A stretch of DNA of 64,000 nucleotides. Origin: Chrysaora quinquecirrha (taxonomy: Eukaryota; Cnidaria; Scyphozoa; Semaeostomeae; Pelagiidae). Under the pieces are notes generated by a model. The model searched no databases. It was not told the origin of the DNA and saw only the letters and a program-made list of their open reading frames with translations. Below are positions 37,701 to 46,100 of this stretch, piece by piece. Position 1 is the stretch's first letter, and each line of letters starts with the position of its first letter. The stretch covers positions 124,001 to 188,000 of the forward strand of contig JACTAT010000107.1 of assembly GCA_014526335.1 (NCBI GenBank). Direction: 5' to 3'. The position numbers and the translations under genes are program-made.

Positions 37701-39252
37701 ATGCTCAGGGAATCTTCCTTCGTTTCTATCAAGTTCATGGTGTCGTCATCAAGTGAAAGCAACGAGGTTTTGCAAGTTTTCAAGGATGCTTTAAGAGCCT
37801 GTCAAAGTATTTTATCGGAGGCAAGAATCCTTGTTTGCAACCCAGTTAACTCAGAAAATACAGTAGCCGCTTTTGTGTGGAGATCCGATCATATTCATGG
37901 TACTGTATTCTAAACACCATTGTTTCTGATTACGATCTTCCTAGAGACATAGGTGTGCAAGTGGATAGTCTTCTTGGTATCCTTAAGAGCAACCTGGAAA
38001 AGGTTATCAGTCAGCCGGCATTGCATAGTCCAACCATACCCGCCAATTAATTTTGAAACAACGAGGGTTTTCACCGGAAGACCAGGGCGATCAAAGTATC
38101 AAATCGACTTTGGACAGGTAGAAAGACTTGTTTCCTTAGGGTTGGACTATGTCTCCAGGAAGATCGTAATCAGAAACAATCGTAATCAGAAACAATGGTG
38201 TTTAGAATACAGTACCATGAATATGATCGGATCTCCACACAAAAGCGGCTACTGTATTTTCTGAGTTAACTGGGTTGCAAACAAGGATTCTTGCCTCCGA
38301 TAAAATACTTTGACAGGCTCTTAAAGCATCCTTGAAAACTTGCAAAACCTCGTTGCTTTCACTTGATGACGACGCCATGAACTTGATAGAAACGAAGGAA
38401 GATTCCCTGAGCATGTAACTTCCCATGACAAAGAAAAAGCGTTAGTCATATAACCCCCGTGAACATTCTTGATTGATTGATTGACAGGTTCATTTTGAAA
38501 ATATATAACTTTTACTGACAGCAAAACCTTTTGCTGTCAGCAAAAGTTATATGTGCCCGATTAAAATATGTGCCCATTTATAATAATCGAGCACAAATAT
38601 TTAAAGTTCTGTCAGCAAAAGTGTAAAGTCGTGCAGTAAAAATATAAAGTCATGCAGCAAAAATATAAAGTCGTGCAACAAAAATATAAAGTCGTACAGT
38701 AAAAATATAAAATCGTGCGGAAAAATATAGCAAATTACTGTCAGCAAAAGTTATATTTTTGGCCGGTTTGGCGCGCCATACTACAACCTTAAGAAATATA
38801 GTCGCAGAACATTGATTTTGTTGAATTTTTCGCGACATTTTTGCTTGTCGCCAGTGACGTCGCCGTGCGTAGTCAGTTTTTTTGAATTGGCAACGCAACA
38901 AATTGTATTGTTTTCGAGCCTTTTGCTGGAAATTTTCTAGGACCCATTCTTCTGATCACGAAAGTTGATTGTCGCAGAACTTCTGTCGCAGCATTTTCGT
39001 CGCAGCGTGTTGCCACCTCAGAAGTTCTCAGAACCGGACATTTTCAGGTGTGTCGCATCGCCAGAACAGGTGAAAAGTCGCACATGTAGCCATGGCTTAA
39101 AACAATGGAGTTTCTTTATTTTTAGAAACCAAATAACCTGTTTTTGTATAGTCAATTTGTTAGTGGCAGGGTAGTACTGTATCTCTCTTTTCTTGATGTA
39201 GAATACTTCGAGCACTTATCAAGTCAATGACACAGAAAGCAAGAGCGCGTGA
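25738..39252 (+). CDS. Seven-exon gene of unknown function, C2HC finger
   Basis: Coding exons 25738-25768, 26965-27053, 27639-27884, 31998-32249, 34069-34348, 35355-35416 and 39202-39252 join in consistent phase (1,0,0,0,1,0) into 336 codons and TGA. The start ATG has a good context (CCAAG ATG G). All introns are GT-AG except the fourth, which uses a GC donor. No family is recognised with confidence. Visible features: a serine/threonine-rich N-terminus with CDHC (about residue 31); a conserved-looking block IPQEIWDLIPPYGNYLKKI with basic and acidic helices (41-122); a helical segment with FDKFLDAVEQLYAAKE (123-206); a CX2CX20HX4C set (C218, C221, H242, C247) like a BED or other C2HC finger; a proline/lysine-rich stretch; a polar C-terminus. 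A nuclear or chromatin role is a guess. The TGA could instead be intronic, because GTGAGT follows 39248 and a further exon is possible. Confidence 0.65.
27639..27884 (+). CDS. Exon 3 of the unknown C2HC gene
   Basis: 82 codons, phase 0 at both ends, between TTTTTTAG and CAG|GTAGGT. Begins ESEEIPQEIWDLIPPYGNY and ends NKVTILPGLQ. This is the most protein-like exon of the gene (regular charged helices, no stops). A long minus-strand frame overlapping it and the intron is a shadow. Confidence 0.7.
28637..28940 (-). mobile_element. Non-LTR retrotransposon tail (reverse transcriptase C-terminus)
   Basis: The minus-strand frame contains DLKLPLLKTSTGQRCFFYKG, then ARVWNNLSAEVKTAPTLNRF, the conserved end of LINE polyproteins (usual form LPxPKTxxxKRSFxYxGAxxWNxLP). 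Only about 90 codons remain, so this is a 5'-truncated or decayed copy in intron 3 of the unknown gene. Confidence 0.8.
29360..30464. mobile_element. Inverted-repeat DNA element with TA target site
   Basis: Ends GACAGGGTTTTTTCCGTAAC and the inverse of GTTGCGGAAAAGACCCTGTC, flanked by TA (29358-29359 and 30465-30466). The arms extend at least 300 bp inwards (AACCTAGGGT, AGTAGATTTCAAT, AATTAGGC, CTACCA(G/A)TTTCGAGAAAAAC). The centre has short repeats such as GACGTCAT. No transposase frame. Tc1/mariner-type by target site. Confidence 0.75.
30661..30957 (-). repeat. GTTCCTTA-type MITE, partial copy
   Basis: TTTATAAGGAACTTACATGC, GAAGGCC and GTCATGACACTG match the reverse of the elements at 8415 and 54957. 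It stops against the pogo-like element at 30963. Confidence 0.55.
30963..31759. mobile_element. Pogo/Tigger-like non-autonomous element
   Basis: Ends CAGTTGACATCCGCTATCTC and GAGATGGTGGATGTCAACTG, flanked by TA on both sides. The CAGTTGACATCC-type TIR and TA site fit the pogo/Tigger branch of Tc1/mariner. The motif (CG)CTATCTCGAAC recurs at least seven times inside. No intact transposase. Confidence 0.7.
31998..32249 (+). CDS. Exon 4 of the unknown C2HC gene, GC donor
   Basis: 84 codons after TTGAATTCCAG, starting PTFDKFLDAVEQLYAAKE and ending PENTFSIS. The donor is TCG|GCAAGT, the standard context of the rare GC-AG intron class; with it the phase joins exon 5 cleanly. Reading through would add a short unrelated tail. 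Confidence 0.7.
32351..32943 (+). mobile_element. Mariner-like non-autonomous element, copy 2
   Basis: Collinear with 5332-5923; ends CAGGATGGCCCAATAGAAAG and TTTTTTGGCCACACTG, flanked by TA. Lies 100 bp downstream of the GC donor of the unknown gene. Confidence 0.75.
33268..33507 (+). mobile_element. Penelope-like element fragment (GIY-YIG endonuclease)
   Basis: The frame CLYDARYVGRSFQRLGDRIK, continuing QHVLTNIR, matches the GIY-YIG region of Penelope-like retroelements (usual pattern CxCxAxYIGRTxxRLxxRIxQH). The reverse transcriptase part is missing. Dead fragment in intron 4 of the unknown gene. Confidence 0.7.
33541..33820 (+). repeat. Dispersed repeat (GATTGGTGTTTAAAAC type)
   Basis: Shares ATTGGTGTTAAAAACAGAAT, CTGTTTCTGACGTTTAT, GTGTCAGACGAAAAAAG and ATGTCCGAAAAT with the copies at 700, 3928 and 59107. 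Confidence 0.6.
34069..34348 (+). CDS. Exon 5 of the unknown C2HC gene, zinc-binding exon
   Basis: Begins EVNEMNDLLFQCLICKRR after CATTTTTAG and ends VLQ plus one base before GTAATT. Carries the CX2CX20HX4C ligand set and a following KKDPKPFKPDTPLPSFP proline-rich stretch. A Harbinger-like element begins only 20 bp into the next intron (34369). Confidence 0.7.
34369..35237. mobile_element. PIF/Harbinger-like (Tourist-type) foldback MITE
   Basis: Left end GGCCCTAGCTAAACGATC, right end (reverse) GGACTGGCTAAATTAGGAG, both bordered by TTA (34366-34368 and 35238-35240), the 3-bp TWA duplication typical of PIF/Harbinger. Long inner arms are inverted copies (GGAGACATGT, AACTGGAATGT, TCGTAAAAAAGCAATTAAA, ATTGTATTGG) meeting at an AT-rich centre near 34950. 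The frame at 34448-34822 is not coding. It occupies most of intron 5 of the unknown gene. Confidence 0.6.
35806..35950 (+). repeat. Partial copy of the 4392-4859 MITE
   Basis: Shares AATAGACCTTT, AAAGAGGC/TTGGGTCG, TGGTAGACAT, AAGGGAATCCTCTCC and GCAAATTTTGCTTCAAATTC with the complete copy. Confidence 0.6.
36406..36868 (+). repeat. 155-bp tandem repeat, three copies
   Basis: AGAAACTGATCAGC starts units at 36406, 36561 and 36716. Each unit continues ATTATTAATTGAGTTTTTT, CACTTTAAAA, GGAATTTAGTATA, CCGTGCT and CCAATTTCACAGTTTTT. Confidence 0.88.
37334..38780. mobile_element. Large foldback element with an integrase-like remnant
   Basis: Two near-identical inverted arms of roughly 620 bp (37334-37955 and 38148-38780) surround a unique centre. 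Tips read GGCGCACCAAACCGGCC and, reversed, GGCGCGCCAAACCGGCC, and CTACAA flanks both sides (37328-37333, 38781-38786), a possible target duplication. Next to each tip is an array of GCACGACTTTATATTTTT-type units, as expected for transposase-binding subterminal repeats. The centre encodes TTRVFTGRPGRSKYQIDFGQ, then VERLVSLGL, resembling the DNA-binding start of an uncharacterised integrase-core family widespread in fish and cnidarians; a frame break lies near 38047. The right arm has a 16-bp internal duplication (TGTTTCTGATTACGAT). Confidence 0.75.
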
Positions 39253-39966
39253 GTCACTCTTTTTTATATGATTTGCGTGTTTCATTTGCGAAAATAGACA
39301 TTATGTGCTGTAAAGGGATTTCTTGAGAATGATGTCAGCAAGGCCTACGATTCAACGAACAATTATAGATAGTGTACAAAAACCCACGGATGTACAGTCC
39401 TGAAGTGAAGAGCTAATGGATTAACCACCTAATTGAAAAAGATAACTATGGCAGATTGTTTATATCGCTTGTGGAAAGCGAAATTTTTTTTCAATTTTTT
39501 TCACTTTCAAAATACTAATGAAAATACTAAATCTATTAGATTTTCTTTGCAAGTCAAATTGCTTAAGCTGTACATGCACCGCACCTTTGTTTGAGAAGGC
39601 TAAGGTACTCCCAGATGTCGTTCTAGAGTCGCGCGGTGTTTGTAATATTCTGGCACTGCAAAGATTTGATATTTTGAACGACGGTTGATGCAGACGTCCC
39701 ACCGTGCCCGCTTTCTGTATTCTCTTGGCCTCAATGGCACAGTCAACCCCCCGGGTTTACAAACAGGACTTCGACCTGGCAGTTTTTGTGAAGTCAGATT
39801 CGAAGCAATGAGAAAAACTTGGATTATATTATATACTTTTATAACATAACAAAACATTAGAATAATTACATTATAAGTATAACATATTAGCCTGATTTAC
39901 GTTACATTCTGTAGCCTACTTGTTTTTCATGTCTCGAGTTACCTTTCGTGCAATTTATATTTTATA
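39253..39966. other. No gene recognised
   Basis: Possible 3' UTR of the unknown gene followed by AT-rich DNA. No AATAAA was found close to the TGA at 39250. A minus-strand frame across 39600-39857 is unsupported. Confidence 0.4.
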
Positions 39967-40235
39967 TGAATATATTTCTAGAGGCTATGAATATACAGCT
40001 ATACTATACTAGGCTATACTCTATATGAATATACTCTAGAGGCTATACTATACTTGGCTATACTCTATATGAATATACTCTAGAGGCTATACTATACTAG
40101 GCTATACTCTATATGAATATACTCTAGAGGCTATACTATACTTGGCTATACTCTATATGAATATACTCTAGAGGCTATACTATACTAGGCTATACTCTAT
40201 ATTAATATACTCTAGAGGCTATGAATATACTTTGG
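39967..40235 (+). repeat. 44-bp tandem repeat
   Basis: Units GAATATACTCTAGAGGCTAT followed by ACTATACT(A/T)GGCTATACT and CTATAT repeat every 44 bp, about six times, with one-base variants alternating (ACTAGG / ACTTGG). Confidence 0.92.
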
Positions 40236-40282
40236 TGTAAGTAAGTTACAAAGTACAAAGTTTTAACAACAGCAGTCAAGTT

Positions 40283-40840
40283 CGCAGTGGACAACTTCTG
40301 GTCTGGCAGTGGCTCGATATAAGTGAAAGGCCGTGCTAGTGTCCAGCCACTGACGTGGTGCAGGGCAAAGTTTGTTGTGCTGAGATTTTAGGTCGAGTAG
40401 ATTCAGTCGTCGTGCTTGTTCTGTGCCCGTGGCAGTGGCTCAACATGAGTGTGTGAAAGGCCGTGCTAGTGTCGAGTCACTGACGTGCTGCAGGACAAAG
40501 TTTGTTGTGCTGAGATTTTTGGTCGAATAGATTAAGTCGCCGTGCTACTTCTGTGCCCGTGGAAGTGGCTCGATATCAATGTGTAAAAGGCCGTGCTAAT
40601 GTCGAGCCACTGACGTACGGCAGGGCAAAGTTGGTCGTGCTGAGATTTTAGGTCGAGTAGATTAAGTCATCGTGCTTGTTCTGTGCCCGTGGAAGTGGCT
40701 CAACATGAATGTGTGAAAGGCCGTGCTAGTGTCGAGTCACTGACGTACGGCAGGACAAAGTTTGTTGTGCTGAGATTTTTGGTCGTATGGATTACGTCGT
40801 CGAGCTACTTCTGTGCCCGGGGTTATTTGACTGGCATGGC
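40283..40840 (+). repeat. 130-bp tandem repeat, about four copies
   Basis: CTGTGCCCGTGG anchors units at 40421, 40551, 40681 and (diverged) 40811. Each contains AAAGGCCGTGCTA, GTCACTGACGT and AAAGTTTGTTGTGCTGAG. The open frame at 40683 is repeat-derived. Confidence 0.9.
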
Positions 40841-41194
40841 GCGACTCTGGCGAGAAACGATGTCTGAACTAAGCCTACGGAGCTTCTCAGTCATATTGAC
40901 CTGGTAAACAATATAACACTAATTTTCTGACAGACACTTTTTGTTAGAATTTTTTCATGAATGTACATTTGATATTACATGAAATGCGAATATATTTGCA
41001 AGTTTCTCTCTTTATTATCTCTGTGAAATGTAGCCTCGCACACATTTCACAGCGTCATGTTTTTATCAAGCAGATAAAATTTTCAAGAAAAGAAGTTTTG
41101 TGGGGAGAAATTCAAGGCCACGTCTACTTGAATACGTTTCCATATGAAAACGCAATGATTTCTTTGCATTTTCATCTCCCCTCTACACGACACC

Positions 41195-42900
41195 GGCCAA
41201 ACGGAAAATACTTTATTGACAAGCAATTTTGATTTGTTTTTTACGAACAATGTTTTGCAACGTGGCCAAACGGTCAAATTTTGTTTTATGAGCAAAATTG
41301 ATTTATGTTTGACGAAAAATGTTTTTGAAACATCGCCAAACGGAAAATACTTTATTGACAAGCAAATTTGATTTTTTTTTACGAACAATGTTTTGCAACG
41401 TGGCCAAACGGTCAAATTTTGTTTGATGAGCAAATTTGATTTATTTTGACGAACAATGTTTTTGAAACATGACCAAACGGAAAATACTTTATTGACAAGC
41501 AAATTTGATTTGGTTTTGACGAGCATTGTTTTCAAACGTAACCAAACTGACAATTTTTTTTGATGAGCAAATTTGATTTATGTTTGACGAAAAATATTTT
41601 TGAAACGTGGTCCAACCTAAAATACTTTATTGACAAGCAAAATTGATTTGTTTTTGACGAGCATTGTTTTCCAACGTAACCAAACGGACAAATTTTGTTT
41701 GACGGGCAAATTTGATTTATGTTTGACGGAAAATGTTTTTGAAACATGGCCAAACGGAAAATACTTTATTGACAAGCAAATTTGGTTTATGTTTGACGAA
41801 CAATGTTTTTGAAACATTGCCAAACGGAAAATACTTTATTGACAAGCAAATTTGATTTGTATTTGACGAACAATGTTTTGCAGCGTGACCAAACGGTCAA
41901 ATTTTGTTTGATGAGCAAATTTGATTTATTTTTGACGAAAATGTTTTTGAAACATGACCAAACGGAAAATACTTTATTGACAAGCAAATTTGATTTGTTT
42001 TTGACGAACAATGTTTTGCAACGTGGCCAAACGGTCAAATTTTGTTTGATGAGCAAATTTGATTTATGTTTGACGAAAATGTTTTTGAAACATGACCAAA
42101 CGGAAAATACTTTATTGACAAGCAAATTTGATTTGTTTTTGACGAACAATGTTTTGCAACGTGGCCAAACGGTAAAATTTTGTTTGATGAGCAAATTTGA
42201 TGTTTGATGAAAAATGTTTTAAAACATGGCCTAGCGGAAAATAAATTGTTGGCAAGCAAATATGATTTGGTTTTTGACGAGCATTGTTTTCCAACGTAAC
42301 CAAATGGACAAATTTTGTTTGACGGGCAAATTGATTTATTTTGACCAACAATGTTTTTGAAACATGACCAAACGGAAAATACTTTATTTACAAGCAAATT
42401 TGATTTTTTTTTTACGAACAATGTTTTGCAACGTGGCCAAACGGTCAAATTTTGTTTGATGAGCAAATTTGATTTATTTTTGACGAAAAATGTTTTTGAA
42501 ACATCGCCAAACGGAAAATACTTTATTGACAAGCAAATTTGATTTATTTTGACGAACAATGTTTTTGAAACATGACCAAACGGAAAATACTTTATTGACA
42601 AGCAAATTTGATTTTTTTTTTACGAACAATGTTTTGCAACGTGGCCAAACGGTCAAATTTTGTTTGATGAGCAAATTTGATTTATTTTTGACGAAAAATG
42701 TTTTTGAAACATCGCCAAACGGAAAATACTTTATTGACAAGCAAATTTGATTTATTTTTGACGAAAAATGTTTTTGAAACATGGCCAAACGGAAAATACT
42801 TTATTGACAAGCAAATTTGATTTGTTTTTCACGAACAATGTTTTGCAACGTGGCCAAACGGTCAAATATTTGTTTAAAAAGCAAATTTAAAATGTTTGAG
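41195..42900. repeat. 69-bp satellite in 138-bp dimers
   Basis: Alternating half-units contain GGCCAAACGGAAAATACTTT / ATTGACAAGC and GGCCAAACGGTCAAATTTTG / TTTGATGAGC, with spacing 69 bp and dimer period 138 bp (41821, 41959, 42097). Both are multiples of three, so frames of up to 188 codons stay open on both strands; none is coding. Every dimer carries TTTATT, which reads AATAAA on the minus strand, the strand of the neighbouring gene ending at 42929. The word CCAAACGGTCAAA resembles the TIR of the Harbinger-like elements at 34369 and 53574, suggesting the array grew inside one of them. Confidence 0.93.
42800..42805 (-). promoter_or_regulatory. Poly(A) signal supplied by the satellite
   Basis: AATAAA on the minus strand 124 bp after the stop of the LamG/PAN gene; the same hexamer recurs in each satellite dimer further downstream. 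Confidence 0.45.
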
Positions 42901-42928
42901 GAACAGTCTTTAGTTGTTTGGGTAGGGC

Positions 42929-43194
42929 CTAAGTGTCTGTCCAGTAAACCTCGTATAGCTGAAAGTTGATGCGTTCTTGTATAAATATTGCACCATCACC
43001 AGCTGCAACATTATTCAATTCACACAATGACATTCCATCAGATTTTTCGTAATTCAATGACTTGCAATCATTTTTGTTGTTCATGCAATATTGTATACAC
43101 TCGTCCAAATCACTGACCATTGTTGATTCAATAGTGTGTCCAACTACAGCTTTATCCGTGTAGTCCAGAGAAGTAAAGATTTGGTATGGATATA
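42929..43194 (-). CDS. PAN/Apple-domain exon, C-terminal
   Basis: Starts after ATTTTCCAG with YPYQIFTSLDYTDKAVVGH and carries the four-cysteine PAN core. Ends ..YEVYWTDT and TAG; the last base of the stop and what follows (GGCCCTACCCAAAC) match the TIR of the Harbinger-like family. Confidence 0.85.
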
Positions 43195-46100
43195 CTGGAA
43201 AATAAAGATAATAATCAAGATTAGTATGGTATTGGGTAATTATGTTGCAGATTTGTGAAGAAAGAGAACGAAGTTTCACAAAATAAGTTGAATGTGGCGT
43301 TCAAAGCATAAACAATTTTATAATCGCCCCTCCCTATTAGACGCCCCTGCTTAAATAAACGCCCCTTCCCTTATTATGGAGTCTTCTGATTATCGATGAT
43401 ACTAATATGCAGGAATCCCAGGGGCGGTACTTAATATATTTTGGGTGCAGAAGACATAAGGGTATTGATTTGTCGATAAAACGCAAAAACATAACGGCAG
43501 CAACAGTCAAGTACCCCCCCCCCCCCTCCTGGGAGGTGGCGAGAGTTTGTCAAACCGGAAGAATTGTGTTTTTGAGCGTTGCGTTATTTGGCAAGTGACA
43601 TCAAATGAAAGAAGCTGTATGCTTCACGGTACAATTTTATCCACCCGTGCAATACATCAGATTGCATCTCATGCGTGACCATATGTGCAGTAGCTGCAAC
43701 ACAAAGAGTTTTATGAGATTAGTAGGATTTATAAGATTTAAAGGATTTTTGAATACATACGAAATTTATGAATTCATACAAAACAAATTACTCTTCTATA
43801 CTTTGTTACCTTGATTTTTGCCTCCTGCACAAGCTGAGGTAATGTTCTCGCCTGATAAAACAACATCATCCCAAATCTGCAACGTGTCCATGTACATTTT
43901 GGAAGGAACAGGAATGAAGTCATCTGCGTTCCCAATTATTGTTCTTCTCTTTTCTACTGGAGACACGAGTTTCGCTGAATATTCATAAAAATTTTCAGTT
44001 ATTAAGTTTCCATTCCTGTAGAGACGAATTTTACTAGCATCCCAGGTAAGCAAATAACATTCCCAAACATTATATGCTGTTGAACGAAATTTATACCTCC
44101 TTTCAACAGTACCATTCTTTATTATGAAAGAAATATCGTTTTTGTAAAAGTGAATTTGTACATTTGTAGATGATAGTATAAAGGTAGGTCCCATGTAGGA
44201 GGATTCAATTATGTTTAACCAGAAGCCAATGCTTAGGCCGTTTTTGCATGACCAAGGCTCTTCAAAGCAACCCATTGTAAAATTATCGATGATGAAACCT
44301 GAATCTTTGCCATTCAAGTACATAAATTTGGTAGACATGTACGCATTTTTCCGGATACTTGTTCCAGGAAGCAAGAAACCTTTCAGATTACTTGGGATCG
44401 CCGCTGTGATTGTACCATTTTCTGGATATGAATCGAAACTCCATTTCATTTGAGGCAAGGGATGCCTCTGCCTTTTTTCAGCCTTTGTTCCTGCAAAATG
44501 TAAGGCTGCAAGATCAGCAAACTTGTAAGAAATTCAACACAAAGAACAACAGTTCTACCTTCAAAAACATGTTTCGATCATCCTATGATTATCATCAGTT
44601 TAAATCTACATACACATTCTGATTTTTGGATCTAAGCATAAACCGTAAAAAAAGACAATGGCAAAATTACAGCAAAATGTGAGGTAAAATTCATTCAAAA
44701 TCCAAAAACTTCCGAGCTAGTGGTAGAAGGGGTAAATGGGAACATACCCCTATAGATTTTCAAAAACATATGATAAAATGCTCCTTTCGTCCCCCGAAAT
44801 GTCCTTTTTTTCTCAATGACTGTATTTTGGTTGTTGGGGAAGTATAAGACGCTTTTTGAGTCAAGCAAAAACTTTGAGCCATGCGTGTTTCGACCTACGA
44901 TGCGATACCCTAAACTAACGCCAACCAGTCGTAGCTTCCAGCATGCGTCGACATTTCAACAACAAACCAAAACTATTGATCGCTGTCACGGGAGCACTCA
45001 GGTCGACTTCGACGGACGGGAAAGTCTGTAACAACTGTAACAACTTGGTGAAAGTTCAACAAATTTATTTGGTAACACACATGCGGGCCTCTTTTTAAGG
45101 AACACCTATGCTAGGAACTCGAAGCTGAAGTTCGCGAATTTTAAGGGACTATAGAGCCTCGAATGAAAAACTAGAATGATTTTTTTCAAGAACAAGACAG
45201 TTTATGTAACTAACTAACATATATAACAATATATTTCTCTTCGTATTTCTCCCTAAAGACTTCAGATGTATTAAAAGTTGGAAAACGAAGCAAGTTTAAA
45301 TGGCTTTGCTGTAAACATTTATATTGAAAAATATTTCACGACAATGAAAAGTATAAAGAACTTTAAGCCTCATTTGCGGGAAAGTTAAGGAACTACACCC
45401 TCAACTCAGAACAAATGTTTGTGTTAAAAATAAACGTGTACAGACAGGTTACACTCTTTTTTTTTATAAGAACCAGGAAATTCTTATCGAGGCTGGTTGT
45501 TCTTAAATTTTTGTTCTTAAATTTCTTAATCTGTTCTTAATTCCTTGGTTACTAAGAATGCTATATTTTTCATTGAATGCCTAGGGTGGTACTAGGTTTG
45601 TGCAAAATGCAGCATTATTGTCTATTTCTTTGTTTGTTTGCTTTTTACGTTCAGTCTGACTGTCGTACTTACGTATTTAGTTGATATTCTTACGGCTTTT
45701 GAAAAGGCCAGCCTCAGCTTGTTCTTAATTTGTTCTTAAAATCTGGGCAAATTCCAGGCTCGTGTTCTTATAAAATTGTTCTTATAAAAAAAAGAGTGTA
45801 TTTGCAGTATTATTGCTTATGTGGACCTGGCTGGTGCCCAAGGACTTATATTTTAGAAACAATGCCCTGTGTACTCATTTACTGATCTCGTAAGGACGGA
45901 CAGCGGAGATGACGTTGGCTTTTTGAGACTGGCCCTGATAAGATTCGAACCTACTACCTTACGATCGTTAGACGAGCGCCTTCACCACTCGGTCACACCA
46001 CGTCCGCAGCTTAAAGTAAAGAATTTACACGCATTTTTTTTATAAGGAAGTGCTTTATAAGGAAGGTAGTACTCGGATAGGCAAAAACGTAAGGAATTCC

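Noticed and set aside
37591..38524. Two nearly identical proteins on opposite strands
   Set aside because: They are the two arms of the foldback element, not a divergent gene pair. The arms end in stops soon after the shared sequence.
41083..42788. Long open frames on both strands (up to 188 codons) across the 69-bp array
   Set aside because: The period is a multiple of three, so any stop-free unit gives a long frame. Both strands are open at once, there is no family similarity, and the frames break wherever the period slips.
45890..46012. Functional tRNA gene
   Set aside because: A and B boxes are present but the acceptor and T stems do not pair; it fits a SINE. The same applies to 8640-8800, 14568-14755 and 49905-49990.
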